Positions 23,700 through 32,292 of a stretch of 52,179 bases of DNA are shown here, in pieces. The stretch lies in assembly GCF_021699195.1 (NCBI RefSeq), contig NZ_SSXE01000046.1:1-52179 (forward strand). The letters run 5' to 3'. The DNA comes from Nonomuraea sp. MG754425. Lineage in GTDB: Bacteria > Actinomycetota > Actinomycetes > Streptosporangiales > Streptosporangiaceae. How positions within the stretch are numbered: position 1 is the first letter of the stretch; each line of letters opens with the position of its first letter. The position numbers were made by a program, and so were the translations under genes. The notes below the pieces were generated by a model, which made no database searches, was not told where the DNA came from, and saw nothing but the letters and a program-made list of their open reading frames with translations.

Positions 23700-24161
23700 G
23701 TGACCCCTGCGGAGAGCGAGTTCGTCGATCGGATGGGACTGACCATGGAGCGCCTCGGCGGCACGCGCTCGATGGGCCGCCTGTGGGCGTGGCTCATGGT
23801 CTGCGACCCGGCCGACCAGTCGCTCACCGATCTGGCGGCGGAGCTGAGCCTGAGCAAGACCGCCGTCAGCACGGTCGCCCGGCAACTGGAGACGAGCGCG
23901 ATCATCGAGCGCGTCCCCACCGCCACCCGCGAGCACCGCTACCGGGCGGTCGGCGGCGGGTGGGAGCAGATTCTCAGGGTCCAGTTCGAGGCGGTACGGC
24001 AGAGCCTGGACACCTTCGACCTCGGGCTGTCGCTCCTCGACCGCGACCGGCCCGGCCAGCGCGCCCGATTAGGGGAGACAAGAGACTTCTTCGCCTTCCT
24101 CGTCCAGGACGCCGACGAGGTGTTCCACCGCTGGCGGCAGTACCGCGACCCGTCACCCTGA
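23700..24161 (+). CDS. MarR/ArsR-like winged-helix transcriptional regulator
   Basis: A 153-residue regulator of the GbsR/MarR type. The winged helix spans about residues 20-90, with recognition-helix region LSLSKTAVSTVARQLETSAIIERV and wing TREHRYRAV. The C-terminal part (about 95-153) is helical and probably dimerises. GTG at 23700 follows GCGGAG with nine-base spacing; the open frame upstream would run across the palindromic operator and is not used. It is 41 bp upstream of the P450 gene in the same direction. Likely role: repress itself and the P450 until a ligand, perhaps the P450 substrate, is present. Confidence 0.83.
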   Translation: MTPAESEFVDRMGLTMERLGGTRSMGRLWAWLMVCDPADQSLTDLAAELSLSKTAVSTVARQLETSAIIERVPTATREHRYRAVGGGWEQILRVQFEAVRQSLDTFDLGLSLLDRDRPGQRARLGETRDFFAFLVQDADEVFHRWRQYRDPSP

Positions 24162-24202
24162 CGTACATCTCCACAGAGGGATCTCTACAACAAGGAGAGG
24201 CG

Positions 24203-25420
24203 ATGGCCGACATCGTCGAACGGTACGACATCCCCGTACAACACTTCTGGCTGCACGGGCCCCGATCGGGCCCGGCGGTCGAGTTCTCGCCCGAGGCCGG
24301 AATGTGGAACGTCTACGGTTACCCCGAGCTGCTCGACGTGCTCGGCGACCCGGTGACGTTCTCCTCCGACACCATGCGGGTCGTCCCCAAGCACCTGATG
24401 CCGTCGAAGGACGACTTCTCCCTAGACGGCTTCATCACCCAGATCGACCCGCCGGAGCACGGCAAGCTTCGCAAGCTCGTCAGCAGCGCCTTCACCCGCA
24501 AGGTCGTCTCGGATCTCGAGCCCAGGATCGCCGCGCTCACGCACGAGCTGCTGGACGCGGCGCGCGATCGGGAGCGGTTCGAGCTCGTGACCGACCTGGC
24601 CTATCCCCTGCCCGTCATCGTCATCGCCGAGTTGCTGGGGGTGCCCAGCAGCGATCGCGCGCTGTTCAAGAAGTGGGCCGACGCGCTCTTCCAGCGGGAC
24701 GCCAAGGTCTCGATGAACTCCTCCGCCGCGGAGCTCGACGCGGGCATGCGAGAAGACATGCGGGAGGCCATGAAGCCGTGGAAGGAGATGTCCGACTACC
24801 TGTCCGGGCACGCCGCGGAACGCCGCCGCCGGCCCCGCCCCGACCTGCTCACCAAGCTGGTCGAGGCCGAGGTGGACGGCGACCGCCTGCCCGACGACCA
24901 GGTGGTCAACTTCGCGATCCTGCTGCTGCTGGCCGGGCACATCACCACCACGATGCTGCTCGGCAACACGGTGCTGTGCCTGGACGCCTTCCCCGAGCAG
25001 CAGGACCGGGCGCGGGCCGACCGCGCCTCGATCCCGGCCGTCATCGAGGAGTCGCTGCGGCTGTTCACCCCGTTCGCCGCGCTCGGCCGCTCCACCACGC
25101 GCGAGGTCGAGCTGGGCGGCGTGACGATCCCGGCCGACCAGATGGTCCTGTGCTGGGTCGCGGCGGCCAACCGGGACCCCCGCCAGTTCCCCGACCCCGA
25201 CTCCTTCGACCCGCATCGCGACCCCAACCCGCACCTCGCCTTCGGGCGGGGCATCCACTTCTGCCTGGGCGCTCCCCTGGCCCGGCTGGAGGGGCGGGTC
25301 GCGCTCGGCATCCTGCTCGACCGGTTCGAGCGGCTGCGCACGGATCCGCAGGACCCGGTGCGCTTCATCCCCACGCCGACGATGAGCGGCGTGCAGCGGC
25401 TCCCGCTGCTGGGGAAGTGA
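24203..25420 (+). CDS. Cytochrome P450
   Basis: A 405-residue soluble bacterial class I P450. It has the heme-binding [10 protein letters not shown] with Cys354, the K-helix ExxR at Glu283-Arg286 (EESLR) and the meander/ERR-type region [15 protein letters not shown]. The I-helix reads AGHITTT (244-250): the family normally has an acidic residue (AGHETT) where Ile247 is found here, though the Thr is kept. ATG follows AAGGAGAGG. No ferredoxin or reductase gene is near, so electrons come from shared partners. It is the probable target of the adjacent MarR-type regulator. Substrate unknown. Confidence 0.93.
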   Translation: MADIVERYDIPVQHFWLHGPRSGPAVEFSPEAGMWNVYGYPELLDVLGDPVTFSSDTMRVVPKHLMPSKDDFSLDGFITQIDPPEHGKLRKLVSSAFTRKVVSDLEPRIAALTHELLDAARDRERFELVTDLAYPLPVIVIAELLGVPSSDRALFKKWADALFQRDAKVSMNSSAAELDAGMREDMREAMKPWKEMSDYLSGHAAERRRRPRPDLLTKLVEAEVDGDRLPDDQVVNFAILLLLAGHITTTMLLGNTVLCLDAFPEQQDRARADRASIPAVIEESLRLFTPFAALGRSTTREVELGGVTIPADQMVLCWVAAANRDPRQFPDPDSFDPHRDPNPHLAFGRGIHFCLGAPLARLEGRVALGILLDRFERLRTDPQDPVRFIPTPTMSGVQRLPLLGK

Positions 25421-25449
25421 GCCCGGGGACGTGATCGGCGCCGGACCGG

Positions 25450-26445
25450 TCAGTCGCTCGACTCCCTGATCATCAGCTCGAAGGGGGCGACGTACTGGCC
25501 GGTCGGGCGCAGCGGGGACTCGATGCGGGCGGTCACCAGCTCGACGGCCCTGGCCGCCATCCACCGGTGGTCGGGCGCGACGGTGGTCAGCGACGGCACG
25601 CTGAAGGCCGCCTCGGGGATGTCGTCGAAGCCGGCGAGCCGCACGTCGCCGGGCACCCGCAGGCCGCGGTCGGCCAGGCCGCGCAGGATGCCCAGGCAGA
25701 CCGTGTCGGTGACCGCGACCACGCCGTCCACGCCGAGGCCCGAGTCGGCGATGCGGTGGGCGGCGGCGCGTCCCGCCGCCATGCTCATGCCGTCGAGGGC
25801 GAACAGCAGCGGCGGGCCGGCGTCGAGGCCGCGCTCGGCGAGGGCCGCGCGGTAGCCCTGGTAGCGGCGGGTCACCACGTTCACGCCCTCCAGCGCGCCG
25901 CCGGTGACGATCGCGATGCGGCGGCAGCCCCGTTCGGCCAGGTGGGCGGTGGCGACCCTCGTGCCCTCCTCGTTGGGCATGGCGACGTGGTCGAACCGGC
26001 CGCCGAAGTCCTGCTCGCCGAGCATCACGATGGGATAGTGGGCGTCGGCCGGCTCCTCCAGCCGGTCGAGCTCGACCGCGCTGAGGATCAGCCCGTCGAA
26101 CTGGAGCGTGCGGGAGTGGGCGATGGCCCCCGCCTCCCCCGCCGCGCCCGCGCCGGTCTCCTCGATCGCGACGTGGAAGCCCCGCCGCCGCGCCTGCGCG
26201 ATCACGTGGGAGGCGAGGTGGCCGAAGTAGGCGCTCTCGACGTCCGGCACGGCCAGGCCGATGACCCCGGTCCGCCCGGACTTGAGCGTCCGGGCGGAGA
26301 CGTTGACGCGGTAGCCAGAGCGGCGGATGGCCTCCAGCACGCGGCGGCGGACCGGCTCGCTGACCCCGGCCCGGTTGTTGACCACGTTGGAGACGGTCAT
26401 CTTCGACACCCCGGCCAGCCGGGCGACGTCTTCCATGGTCACCAT
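25450..26445 (-). CDS. LacI-family transcriptional regulator
   Basis: A 331-residue regulator. The helix-turn-helix and hinge are classic: MEDVARLAGVSKMTVSNVVN then NNRAGVSEPVRRRVLEAI and YRVNVSARTLKSGRTGVIGL, followed by the periplasmic-binding-protein-like sugar-sensing domain (GVDGVVAVTDTVCLGIL, GFDDIPEAAFSVPSLTTV). It is downstream of and co-directional with two arabinofuranosidase genes, so arabinose or arabino-oligosaccharide is the likely inducer. Good LacI-type operators lie before both enzyme genes. Start: ATG at 26445, three codons before MEDV. Confidence 0.93.
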   Translation of the reverse strand: MVTMEDVARLAGVSKMTVSNVVNNRAGVSEPVRRRVLEAIRRSGYRVNVSARTLKSGRTGVIGLAVPDVESAYFGHLASHVIAQARRRGFHVAIEETGAGAAGEAGAIAHSRTLQFDGLILSAVELDRLEEPADAHYPIVMLGEQDFGGRFDHVAMPNEEGTRVATAHLAERGCRRIAIVTGGALEGVNVVTRRYQGYRAALAERGLDAGPPLLFALDGMSMAAGRAAAHRIADSGLGVDGVVAVTDTVCLGILRGLADRGLRVPGDVRLAGFDDIPEAAFSVPSLTTVAPDHRWMAARAVELVTARIESPLRPTGQYVAPFELMIRESSD

Positions 26446-26523
26446 GCCGTGCCCCACCGCTCCGCTCCTGCGGCCGTGGCCGCCGTCCGCGCCGAGCCTA
26501 TCGTGCCGCACCTGCGGGCCTGA

Positions 26524-28053
26524 TCAGGCGAGCCGGCCCGCGACCGTGACGAAGGAGTGGGCGGGCAGCCGCACGCGCAGCCCCTTGGCCGTGGCGGTGA
26601 CGCCGTCGTGGGCGCGCGGGGCGACCGCTCCGGGCGTGTCGGGGGTGTTGTGCGTCTGGAGCGCGCCGGCGGTGAGGATCCGGGCCTGGACGCCGGTCAG
26701 GGTCCCGCCGCGCAGGTCGAGTTCGACGTCGGCGGGCTGCTCGGCGTCCAGGTTGGACAGGGAGACGAGCACCTGGCCGTCCTTGCGGCTGGCCGACAGG
26801 GAGACGGTGGTCAGCGTGGCGTCGCCGGCCGCGCGCTCGGGCAGGCCGGCGGGCAGGTCCACGCGCAGCGAGGCGGCGTCCTGGTGGCCCTTGTTCATCT
26901 CGAACACGTGGTAGGTCGGGGTGAGCACCAGGGCCTTCGACTCGGGGTCGGTGAGGATCATGGCCTGCAGCACGTTCACGGTCTGCGCGATGTTGGCCAT
27001 GATCAGGCGGTCGGCGTGGCGGTGGAAGACGTCGAAGTGCACGCCCGCGACCAGCGCGTCGCGCAGGGTGTTCTGCTGGTAGAGGAAGCCGGGGTTGGTG
27101 CCCGGCTCGACGTCGTACCAGGTGCCCCACTCGTCCAGCACCAGGCCGACGCTCTTGCCGGGGTCGTAGCAGTCCATGACGTTGGAGTGGCCGGTGATCA
27201 GCTCGTCCACGCGGGCGGCCTGGACCAGCGTGCGGTAGTAGTCGTCGGTGTCGAACGCCGTCGCGCTGCCCTTGGCCCGCCACGGGCCGGACAGCGTGTA
27301 GAAGTGGAACGACAGCGCCTGCATGAACGACGACGGCCGGTAGGCGCAGCCCAGTTCGCCGTACTGCCGCATCAGCGTCTCGGTCCAGGCGTAGTCGGCT
27401 CCGTTGGCCCCGGCGGCGATGCGGTAGAGCTTGTTGTCGCCGTGGTCGCGGCAGTAGGTGCCGAACCGGCGCGCCTCGGCGGCGTACTGCTGGGCCGACA
27501 TGTTGCCGCCGCAGCCCCACGCCTCGTTGCCGAGGCCCCAGAAACGCACCCGCCACGGCTCGTCCCGGCCGTTGGCCTTGCGCAAGCGCACCATCGGCGA
27601 GTCGCCGTCGCGGGTGAGGTACTCGACCCAGTCGCTCATCTCCTTGACCGTGCCCGAGCCGACGTTGCCGCTGATGTACGGCTCCGCGCCGAGCAACTCG
27701 CACAGGAGCATGAACTCGTGCGTGCCGAAGTGGTTGTTCTCCTCGACGTTGCCCCAGTGGGTGTTGACCATCACCGGACGCCCCTGCCTGGGCCCGATGC
27801 CGTCCGTCCAGTGGTACTCGTCGGCGAAGCAGCCACCCGGCCAGCGCAGGTTCGGGATGTCCAGGGCCCGCAGCGCCGCCACGACGTCCAGCCGGATGCC
27901 GCCCTCGTTGGGGATCTCGCTGTCCTCGCCCACGTAGAAGCCGCCGTAGACGCACCGGCCGAGGTGCTCGGCGAAGTGCCCGTACAGGTGCCGGTTGATC
28001 ACCGGCCCCGGCACGTCGAGGTTGATGACGGCGGGCACGACGTTCTCACTCAT
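26524..28053 (-). CDS. Alpha-L-arabinofuranosidase, GH51
   Basis: A 509-residue retaining glycoside hydrolase that removes terminal alpha-L-arabinofuranose from arabinan and arabinoxylan oligosaccharides. Start-region [17 protein letters not shown], acid/base Glu177 in GLGNEAWG and nucleophile Glu308 in [10 protein letters not shown] are all present; the C-terminal ~120 residues form a beta-sandwich. No signal peptide, so it is intracellular and works on imported oligosaccharides. It lies between the LacI regulator gene and the secreted GH43 gene, all on the same strand. Its 78-bp upstream gap contains a large inverted repeat suited to LacI-type control. Confidence 0.95.
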   Translation of the reverse strand: MSENVVPAVINLDVPGPVINRHLYGHFAEHLGRCVYGGFYVGEDSEIPNEGGIRLDVVAALRALDIPNLRWPGGCFADEYHWTDGIGPRQGRPVMVNTHWGNVEENNHFGTHEFMLLCELLGAEPYISGNVGSGTVKEMSDWVEYLTRDGDSPMVRLRKANGRDEPWRVRFWGLGNEAWGCGGNMSAQQYAAEARRFGTYCRDHGDNKLYRIAAGANGADYAWTETLMRQYGELGCAYRPSSFMQALSFHFYTLSGPWRAKGSATAFDTDDYYRTLVQAARVDELITGHSNVMDCYDPGKSVGLVLDEWGTWYDVEPGTNPGFLYQQNTLRDALVAGVHFDVFHRHADRLIMANIAQTVNVLQAMILTDPESKALVLTPTYHVFEMNKGHQDAASLRVDLPAGLPERAAGDATLTTVSLSASRKDGQVLVSLSNLDAEQPADVELDLRGGTLTGVQARILTAGALQTHNTPDTPGAVAPRAHDGVTATAKGLRVRLPAHSFVTVAGRLA

Positions 28054-28072
28054 CCGGGCACCCTCTCGGGGA

Positions 28073-28117
28073 GATGTGTATCGATAAAAAATCCAGGCAA
28101 CTTTATCGATACACATC
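28073..28117. promoter_or_regulatory. Double operator upstream of GH51 gene
   Basis: GATGTGTATCGATAAA and TTTATCGATACACATC are 16-bp perfect inverted arms separated by 13 bp. Each arm has its own TATCGATA palindrome, the two ATCGAT centres being 25 bp apart. This is the only upstream region of the GH51 gene, so repression by a LacI- or GntR-type protein is likely. Confidence 0.75.
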
Positions 28118-28131
28118 CTCGTGTCAAGGGT

Positions 28132-29493
28132 CTACGGGGTGACGCGGAAGGTGGCGTCGGCCCGGTCGGTCGCGGTGCCGACCGGATCGACGCGCAGCAG
28201 GTAGTTGGAGTGGCGCAGGTAGCGGTCGGGCAGGTTGTACGAGCGGAACGACGACCAGCCCGAGTCCGCGAGCCCGGCGACCCGGTAGAAGGTGGCGTCG
28301 GCGCGGAAGGCGGCGGTGTTGTCACTGGCGTCGAGCCGGACCTCGTAGTTGTAGTGGCGCAGGTAGCGGCCGGGGAAGTTGACCGACTCGAACGACACCC
28401 CCGCGCTGTCGGCCAGGCCGGGCACCATCCGCCACTGCTGGTCCTGGTAGGGGTCGAAGGGGTAGGGATCGACGCGGCCGACGAAGTCGGCGTGCCGCAC
28501 GTAACGGTCGGGGAGGTTGGCGGACTTCAGCCGGGTCCAGCCCGGCAGCCCCCACCGGGAGACGAGGGCGTTGTACTCGGCGGCGGAGATCCCGGCGATC
28601 GAGCCGTGCTTGGCGTTCAGCGGCGGGGTGTAGGCGCGCTGGTCGAGCGCGGTCCAGGAGTTGCCGCCGACGTTGGCGGAGGACCAGGCGTAGTAGTCGT
28701 TGTTGACCGGGCTGAAGGAGTCGCCCCACAACCACCAGCCGCTGCCGCTGTTGTTCTTGACAAGCAGCGGGGCCTCGATGGCGTTGCCCTGGCGCAGGCC
28801 GCTGGTGTACGTGGTGTAGCTGTTGGGCGCGCCGGTGGTGGAGCGGGCGCCGTACAGCAGGCCGTTCGACAGGTTCTTGTAGTACAGGTAGAACGTCGAG
28901 CCGTCCACGACGATGTCGCCGTCCAGCACGGGGAAGCCGGGGCTGAAGTACACCTGGTCGGCGCTGACGGTGCGGAAGTCGGTGGTGTAGTTGACCATGA
29001 ACACGTCGGTGCCGTTGTTGGCCGAGTAGACGATGCCGTACTGGCCGCGGGAGGCGTCCCAGAAGGCGGTGGGGGCCCAGGTGTGGGTGCTCAGGCCGTG
29101 CATGCGGATGCGGCGGTAGCCGGTGAGGCTGGTCAGGTCGGTGGAGTCCCAGACGTGCAGGTACTGGTTGTTCTGCCCGAAGTCGGTGCCGTTGAGGTCG
29201 GTGGCGAGGATGACGAACGTGCCGTCCTGCTTGCGCAGGATGAACGGGTCACGCAGGCCCAGCGTGCCGGCGGTGGGGGTGGCGACCGGGTTGTTCTGGT
29301 TGAGCGGGGCCCAGTTCAGGCCGTCCTGGCTGACCGCCAGGTGCAGGCCGTAGTTGGCGCCGGTCATGTTCGGCGACTCGGTGAAGTACGCGAACACGTA
29401 CGCGGTGTTCGCGGCCGAGGCCGGGGGGACGTTGACGGCGAGCACCGCGCATAACGCGGCCAGCAGGACGAGCGCTTTTCGGCGGAGGTTCAC
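28132..29493 (-). CDS. Secreted GH43 arabinofuranosidase/arabinanase with AbfB domain
   Basis: A 453-residue secreted enzyme. Residues 1-27 are a signal peptide (ending ASA). Residues ~28-300 form a five-bladed propeller of GH43 type, with GLRDPFILRKQDG and the candidate acid in GNAIEAPLL. Residues ~315-453 are an AbfB/CBM42 beta-trefoil with three repeats (LPDRYVRH, FPGRYLRH, LPDRYLRH) that binds arabinofuranose side chains. GTG at 29493 has GGGAGC upstream; the longer open frame would run through the operators. It releases arabinose or arabino-oligosaccharides outside, complementing the intracellular GH51 enzyme downstream. Confidence 0.9.
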   Translation of the reverse strand: MNLRRKALVLLAALCAVLAVNVPPASAANTAYVFAYFTESPNMTGANYGLHLAVSQDGLNWAPLNQNNPVATPTAGTLGLRDPFILRKQDGTFVILATDLNGTDFGQNNQYLHVWDSTDLTSLTGYRRIRMHGLSTHTWAPTAFWDASRGQYGIVYSANNGTDVFMVNYTTDFRTVSADQVYFSPGFPVLDGDIVVDGSTFYLYYKNLSNGLLYGARSTTGAPNSYTTYTSGLRQGNAIEAPLLVKNNSGSGWWLWGDSFSPVNNDYYAWSSANVGGNSWTALDQRAYTPPLNAKHGSIAGISAAEYNALVSRWGLPGWTRLKSANLPDRYVRHADFVGRVDPYPFDPYQDQQWRMVPGLADSAGVSFESVNFPGRYLRHYNYEVRLDASDNTAAFRADATFYRVAGLADSGWSSFRSYNLPDRYLRHSNYLLRVDPVGTATDRADATFRVTP

Positions 29494-29504
29494 GACAGCT
29501 CCCT

Positions 29505-29518
29505 TGTTAGCGTTAACA
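29505..29518. promoter_or_regulatory. LacI-type operator 1 before GH43 gene
   Basis: On the plus strand TGTTAGCGTTAACA, a near-perfect palindrome with the central CG typical of LacI-family sites. It lies directly before the ribosome binding site of the GH43 gene, so a bound repressor would block early transcription. Confidence 0.75.
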
Positions 29519-29571
29519 TCCGGCCGGGCGAAAGGGCCGGTAACAACCGAGCACGTGGAGATGTGCACGAG

Positions 29572-29585
29572 TGTTAACGCGAACA
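29572..29585. promoter_or_regulatory. LacI-type operator 2 before GH43 gene
   Basis: TGTTAACGCGAACA resembles operator 1, 67 bp away centre to centre, allowing looping between the two sites. It is also about 120 bp before the divergent AraC-type regulator gene. Confidence 0.65.
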
Positions 29586-29699
29586 GCGCGACCGTCAAGA
29601 GCACCCCGAGGCCCCGCCGCGCGAGGCGGCGGTGGCGGGCGGGCGGGCAATCGTGTGAAATGGTGACAAACAACCCCGAACAGCCGATGAGGGACTTCG

Positions 29700-30401
29700 A
29701 TGGGCCTGGAGGTTGAGAGCCGGCCGTCCGACTCGCCGTACGTCGAGCAGGTGTGGCGCAGCCGCAGCGACGGCGTCGGCCGGATGACGTCGGTCGCGGC
29801 GGCGAGCTGGGACCTGGTCTTCTGGGAGCACCGCGGGCAGGTCAGCGTGGCCGTGCAGGGGCCGGAGCGGCGGGCGAGCCCGGCCCCGGTCCCGGAGCAC
29901 TCCGCGTTCTTCGGCATCACCTTCGCCCTGGGCACGTCGATGCCGCACCTGCCGATGGGGCTACTGGTCGACGGCAACCTGGAGCTCCCCGGCGCCACGC
30001 GCCGGTCGTTCCCGCTGAAGGGCTCGTCGTGGCCGACGCCCGGCTACGACGACGCCGAGGCGTTCGTGCGGCGGCTCGTGCGCGAGGACGTCCTGGTCCA
30101 CGACCCGATCGTGGCCGCGGTGCTCGGCGGCCGGCCACCGGGGGTCTCGGAGCGGACCGTGCAGCGGCGCTTCCTGGCGACGACCGGGCTCACCATGGGC
30201 GCCGTCCGGCAGATCAGGCGCGCCAGGGAGGCGGCGGTGCTGATCCAGCGGGGCAGGCCGGTGCACGACGTGATCCACCTGCTCGGCTACTACGACCAGC
30301 CGCACCTGGCCCGGTCGTTGTCCCGCTTCGTCGGGCGGACCGCCACGGAGCTGGCCGGACCGCGGCCGGCGGAGCCGCTGTCGCTGCTGCCCGGGGCCTG
30401 A
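29700..30401 (+). CDS. AraC-family transcriptional regulator
   Basis: A 233-residue regulator with an N-terminal ligand domain (residues 1-140) and a C-terminal AraC-type double helix-turn-helix: SERTVQRRFLATTGLTMGAVRQIRRAREA and the second motif VHDVIHLLGYYDQPHLARSLSRFVG. Its N-terminal domain resembles those of regulators in which VEQVWRSRSD starts the protein. It is divergent from the GH43 gene and upstream of the iron-uptake operon. Its target is uncertain: the arabinan enzymes or an unlinked gene are both possible. The start ATG is not preceded by a strong ribosome binding site. Confidence 0.85.
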   Translation: MGLEVESRPSDSPYVEQVWRSRSDGVGRMTSVAAASWDLVFWEHRGQVSVAVQGPERRASPAPVPEHSAFFGITFALGTSMPHLPMGLLVDGNLELPGATRRSFPLKGSSWPTPGYDDAEAFVRRLVREDVLVHDPIVAAVLGGRPPGVSERTVQRRFLATTGLTMGAVRQIRRAREAAVLIQRGRPVHDVIHLLGYYDQPHLARSLSRFVGRTATELAGPRPAEPLSLLPGA

Positions 30402-30449
30402 TCCGCATCTCCGAGACGATTACCCGACCCCCGGCATGGCGAGTTAGGC

Positions 30450-30466
30450 AAGGTTAGCCTAACCTT
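30450..30466. promoter_or_regulatory. IdeR/DmdR iron box overlapping leaderless promoter
   Basis: AAGGTTAGCCTAACCTT is a palindrome of 8+1+8 bases, matching the actinobacterial iron-box consensus (TTAGGTTAGGCTAACCTAA). It ends on the base before the ATG of the siderophore ATPase gene. TAGCCT at 30455-30460 is a good -10 element for a transcript starting at that ATG. Iron-loaded IdeR/DmdR would occlude RNA polymerase. Confidence 0.85.
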
Positions 30467-31291
30467 ATGGCCATGACCGAGGAGATCTCTCTCCGCGGCG
30501 CGGAGCTTCGCCTCAGCTACCACGGCACCCCCGTGGTCGAGGACGGTCGCATCACCCTGCGGCCGGGCCACGTGACCGCCCTGGTGGGCCCGAACGGCAG
30601 CGGGAAGTCCACGCTGCTGCGCGCGCTGGCCAGGCTGCACCGCCCCGACGGGGGTGCCGTGACGCTGGGCGACGGCGCCGACGCGCTCGCGCTGTCCGCG
30701 CGCGAGTTCGCCTGCCGGGTGACGCTGCTCGCGCAGAGCCGCCCCACCCCGGGAGGCGTGTGCGTACGCGACGTCGTCGGATACGGCCGCCACCCCTACC
30801 GGCGGCGCTGGCGGGCCGCCGACCCCGAGGGCGGCGCGGCCGTCGAACGGGCGATGGACCTGACCGGCGTGACGGCGATGGCGGAGCGTCCCGTGGACGA
30901 ACTGTCCGGCGGCGAACTCCAGCGGGTCTGGCTGGCCACCTGCCTGGCCCAGGACACCGGCGTCCTGCTGCTGGACGAGCCCACCACGTTCCTCGACCTG
31001 CGTTACCAGGTCGAACTGCTGGACCTCGTCCGCGACCTGGCGAACGAGCACGGGGTGGCGATCGGCGTCGTCCTGCACGACCTCAACCAGGCCGCCGAGG
31101 TCGCCGACCACGTCGTGCTCCTGCACAAGGGCCGCGTCCGCGCCGACGGCCCGCCCGCCGAGGTCCTCACCGAGGACCTGCTCAGCGACACCTACGGCCT
31201 CCGCATCGAGGTCAGCCACGACCCCGGAACGGGGACCGTGAGCACCCGGCCGATCGGCCGGCACAGCAGAACCGTCTCAGCGACAACATGA
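30467..31291 (+). CDS. Iron-siderophore ABC importer, ATPase subunit
   Basis: A 274-residue ATPase of the FecE/FepC type. Walker A GPNGSGKST, signature LSGGELQRVWLA, Walker B VLLLDEPTTFLDL and H-loop VVLHDLNQAAE are all intact; FLDLRYQVELL is characteristic of the siderophore branch. It is the first gene of an operon with the binding protein and a fused permease. The ATG at 30467 follows the iron box with no space for a ribosome binding site, implying a leaderless mRNA; ATG at 30473 is the alternative. Expressed under iron starvation. Confidence 0.92.
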   Translation: MAMTEEISLRGAELRLSYHGTPVVEDGRITLRPGHVTALVGPNGSGKSTLLRALARLHRPDGGAVTLGDGADALALSAREFACRVTLLAQSRPTPGGVCVRDVVGYGRHPYRRRWRAADPEGGAAVERAMDLTGVTAMAERPVDELSGGELQRVWLATCLAQDTGVLLLDEPTTFLDLRYQVELLDLVRDLANEHGVAIGVVLHDLNQAAEVADHVVLLHKGRVRADGPPAEVLTEDLLSDTYGLRIEVSHDPGTGTVSTRPIGRHSRTVSATT

Positions 31292-31302
31292 CAGGAACCA
31301 CC

Positions 31303-32292
31303 ATGCGCAGTGCCCTGACGGCCATCGCCGCCATCGTCGTCCTCGCCGCCTGCGGCACGACCGAGGCCCCCGTGACCGAATCGGCCCCGTCCGAGGGCGC
31401 GTCCGGCACGGCCTCGGCCGCCGCCGGCCCCGTGACCGTGACCGACAGCCGCGGCAAGCAGGTCACGCTCGACCGCCCGGCGACCAAGGTGGTCAGCCTG
31501 GAGTGGGGCGAGACCGAGATGCTGGCCGCCCTGGGCGTCATGCCGGTCGGCGCGGCCGACGTGAAGGGCTACGCCACCTGGGTCACCGCCGCCAAGCTCG
31601 ACTCCTCGGTCCAGGACGTCGGCACCCGGCAGGAGCCCAGCGTCGACTCCATCAGCGCCCTGCAGCCCGACCTGGTGATCATGGAGTCCGACGACGCCGC
31701 GCTGGCGGAGCAGCTCGAGAAGTTCGTCCCGGTGCTGGTGGCCAAGGGCAGCGACGCGAGCGACAACCTCAAGCGCATGCGCGACGACCTCAACATGATC
31801 GCCACCGCCGTCGGCAAGACCGACGAGGCCGGCAAGCTGCTGACCGCGTTCGACGCCGCGCTGGCCGACGGCAAGCAGCGGCTCGCCGCCGCGGGCGCGG
31901 CCGGCAAGCCGTTCATCATGGCCGACGGGTGGAAGCAGGGCAGCACGATCTCGGTCCGCCTGTTCGGCAAGGGCGCGCTGGTCTCCGACGTGGCCGAGCA
32001 GCTCGGCCTGAAGAACGCCTGGACCGGCGAGGTCGACGACGAGTGGGGCCTGGGCAGCACCGACGTCGAGGGCCTGAGCGGGCTGAAGGACCCCGACATC
32101 CGCTTCTTCTACAACGCCTCCGACGGCACCGACGTGTTCGCCGACGGGCTCAAGAACAACGCCATCTGGAAGTCGCTGCCGTTCGTCGAGAAGCAGCAGG
32201 TCACCAAGCTGCCCGACGGCATCTGGACGTTCGGCGGCCCCCTGTCCAGCCAGCAGTACGCCGACGCGCTGGTGAAGGCGTTCACGGGTTGA
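31303..32292 (+). CDS. Iron-siderophore-binding lipoprotein
   Basis: A 329-residue periplasmic-binding-type lipoprotein (FecB/FepB class). Signal peptide with lipobox VLAAC at about residue 17, a Ser/Ala/Thr-rich linker, then a two-lobe domain (VTVTDSRGKQVTLDRPATKVVSLEW ... ALQPDLVIMES) typical of siderophore binding proteins. ATG at 31303 has an AGGAA site; ATG at 31288 overlaps the previous stop (ATGA) and would add five residues. The stop overlaps the TTG start of the permease gene. Confidence 0.92.
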   Translation: MRSALTAIAAIVVLAACGTTEAPVTESAPSEGASGTASAAAGPVTVTDSRGKQVTLDRPATKVVSLEWGETEMLAALGVMPVGAADVKGYATWVTAAKLDSSVQDVGTRQEPSVDSISALQPDLVIMESDDAALAEQLEKFVPVLVAKGSDASDNLKRMRDDLNMIATAVGKTDEAGKLLTAFDAALADGKQRLAAAGAAGKPFIMADGWKQGSTISVRLFGKGALVSDVAEQLGLKNAWTGEVDDEWGLGSTDVEGLSGLKDPDIRFFYNASDGTDVFADGLKNNAIWKSLPFVEKQQVTKLPDGIWTFGGPLSSQQYADALVKAFTG

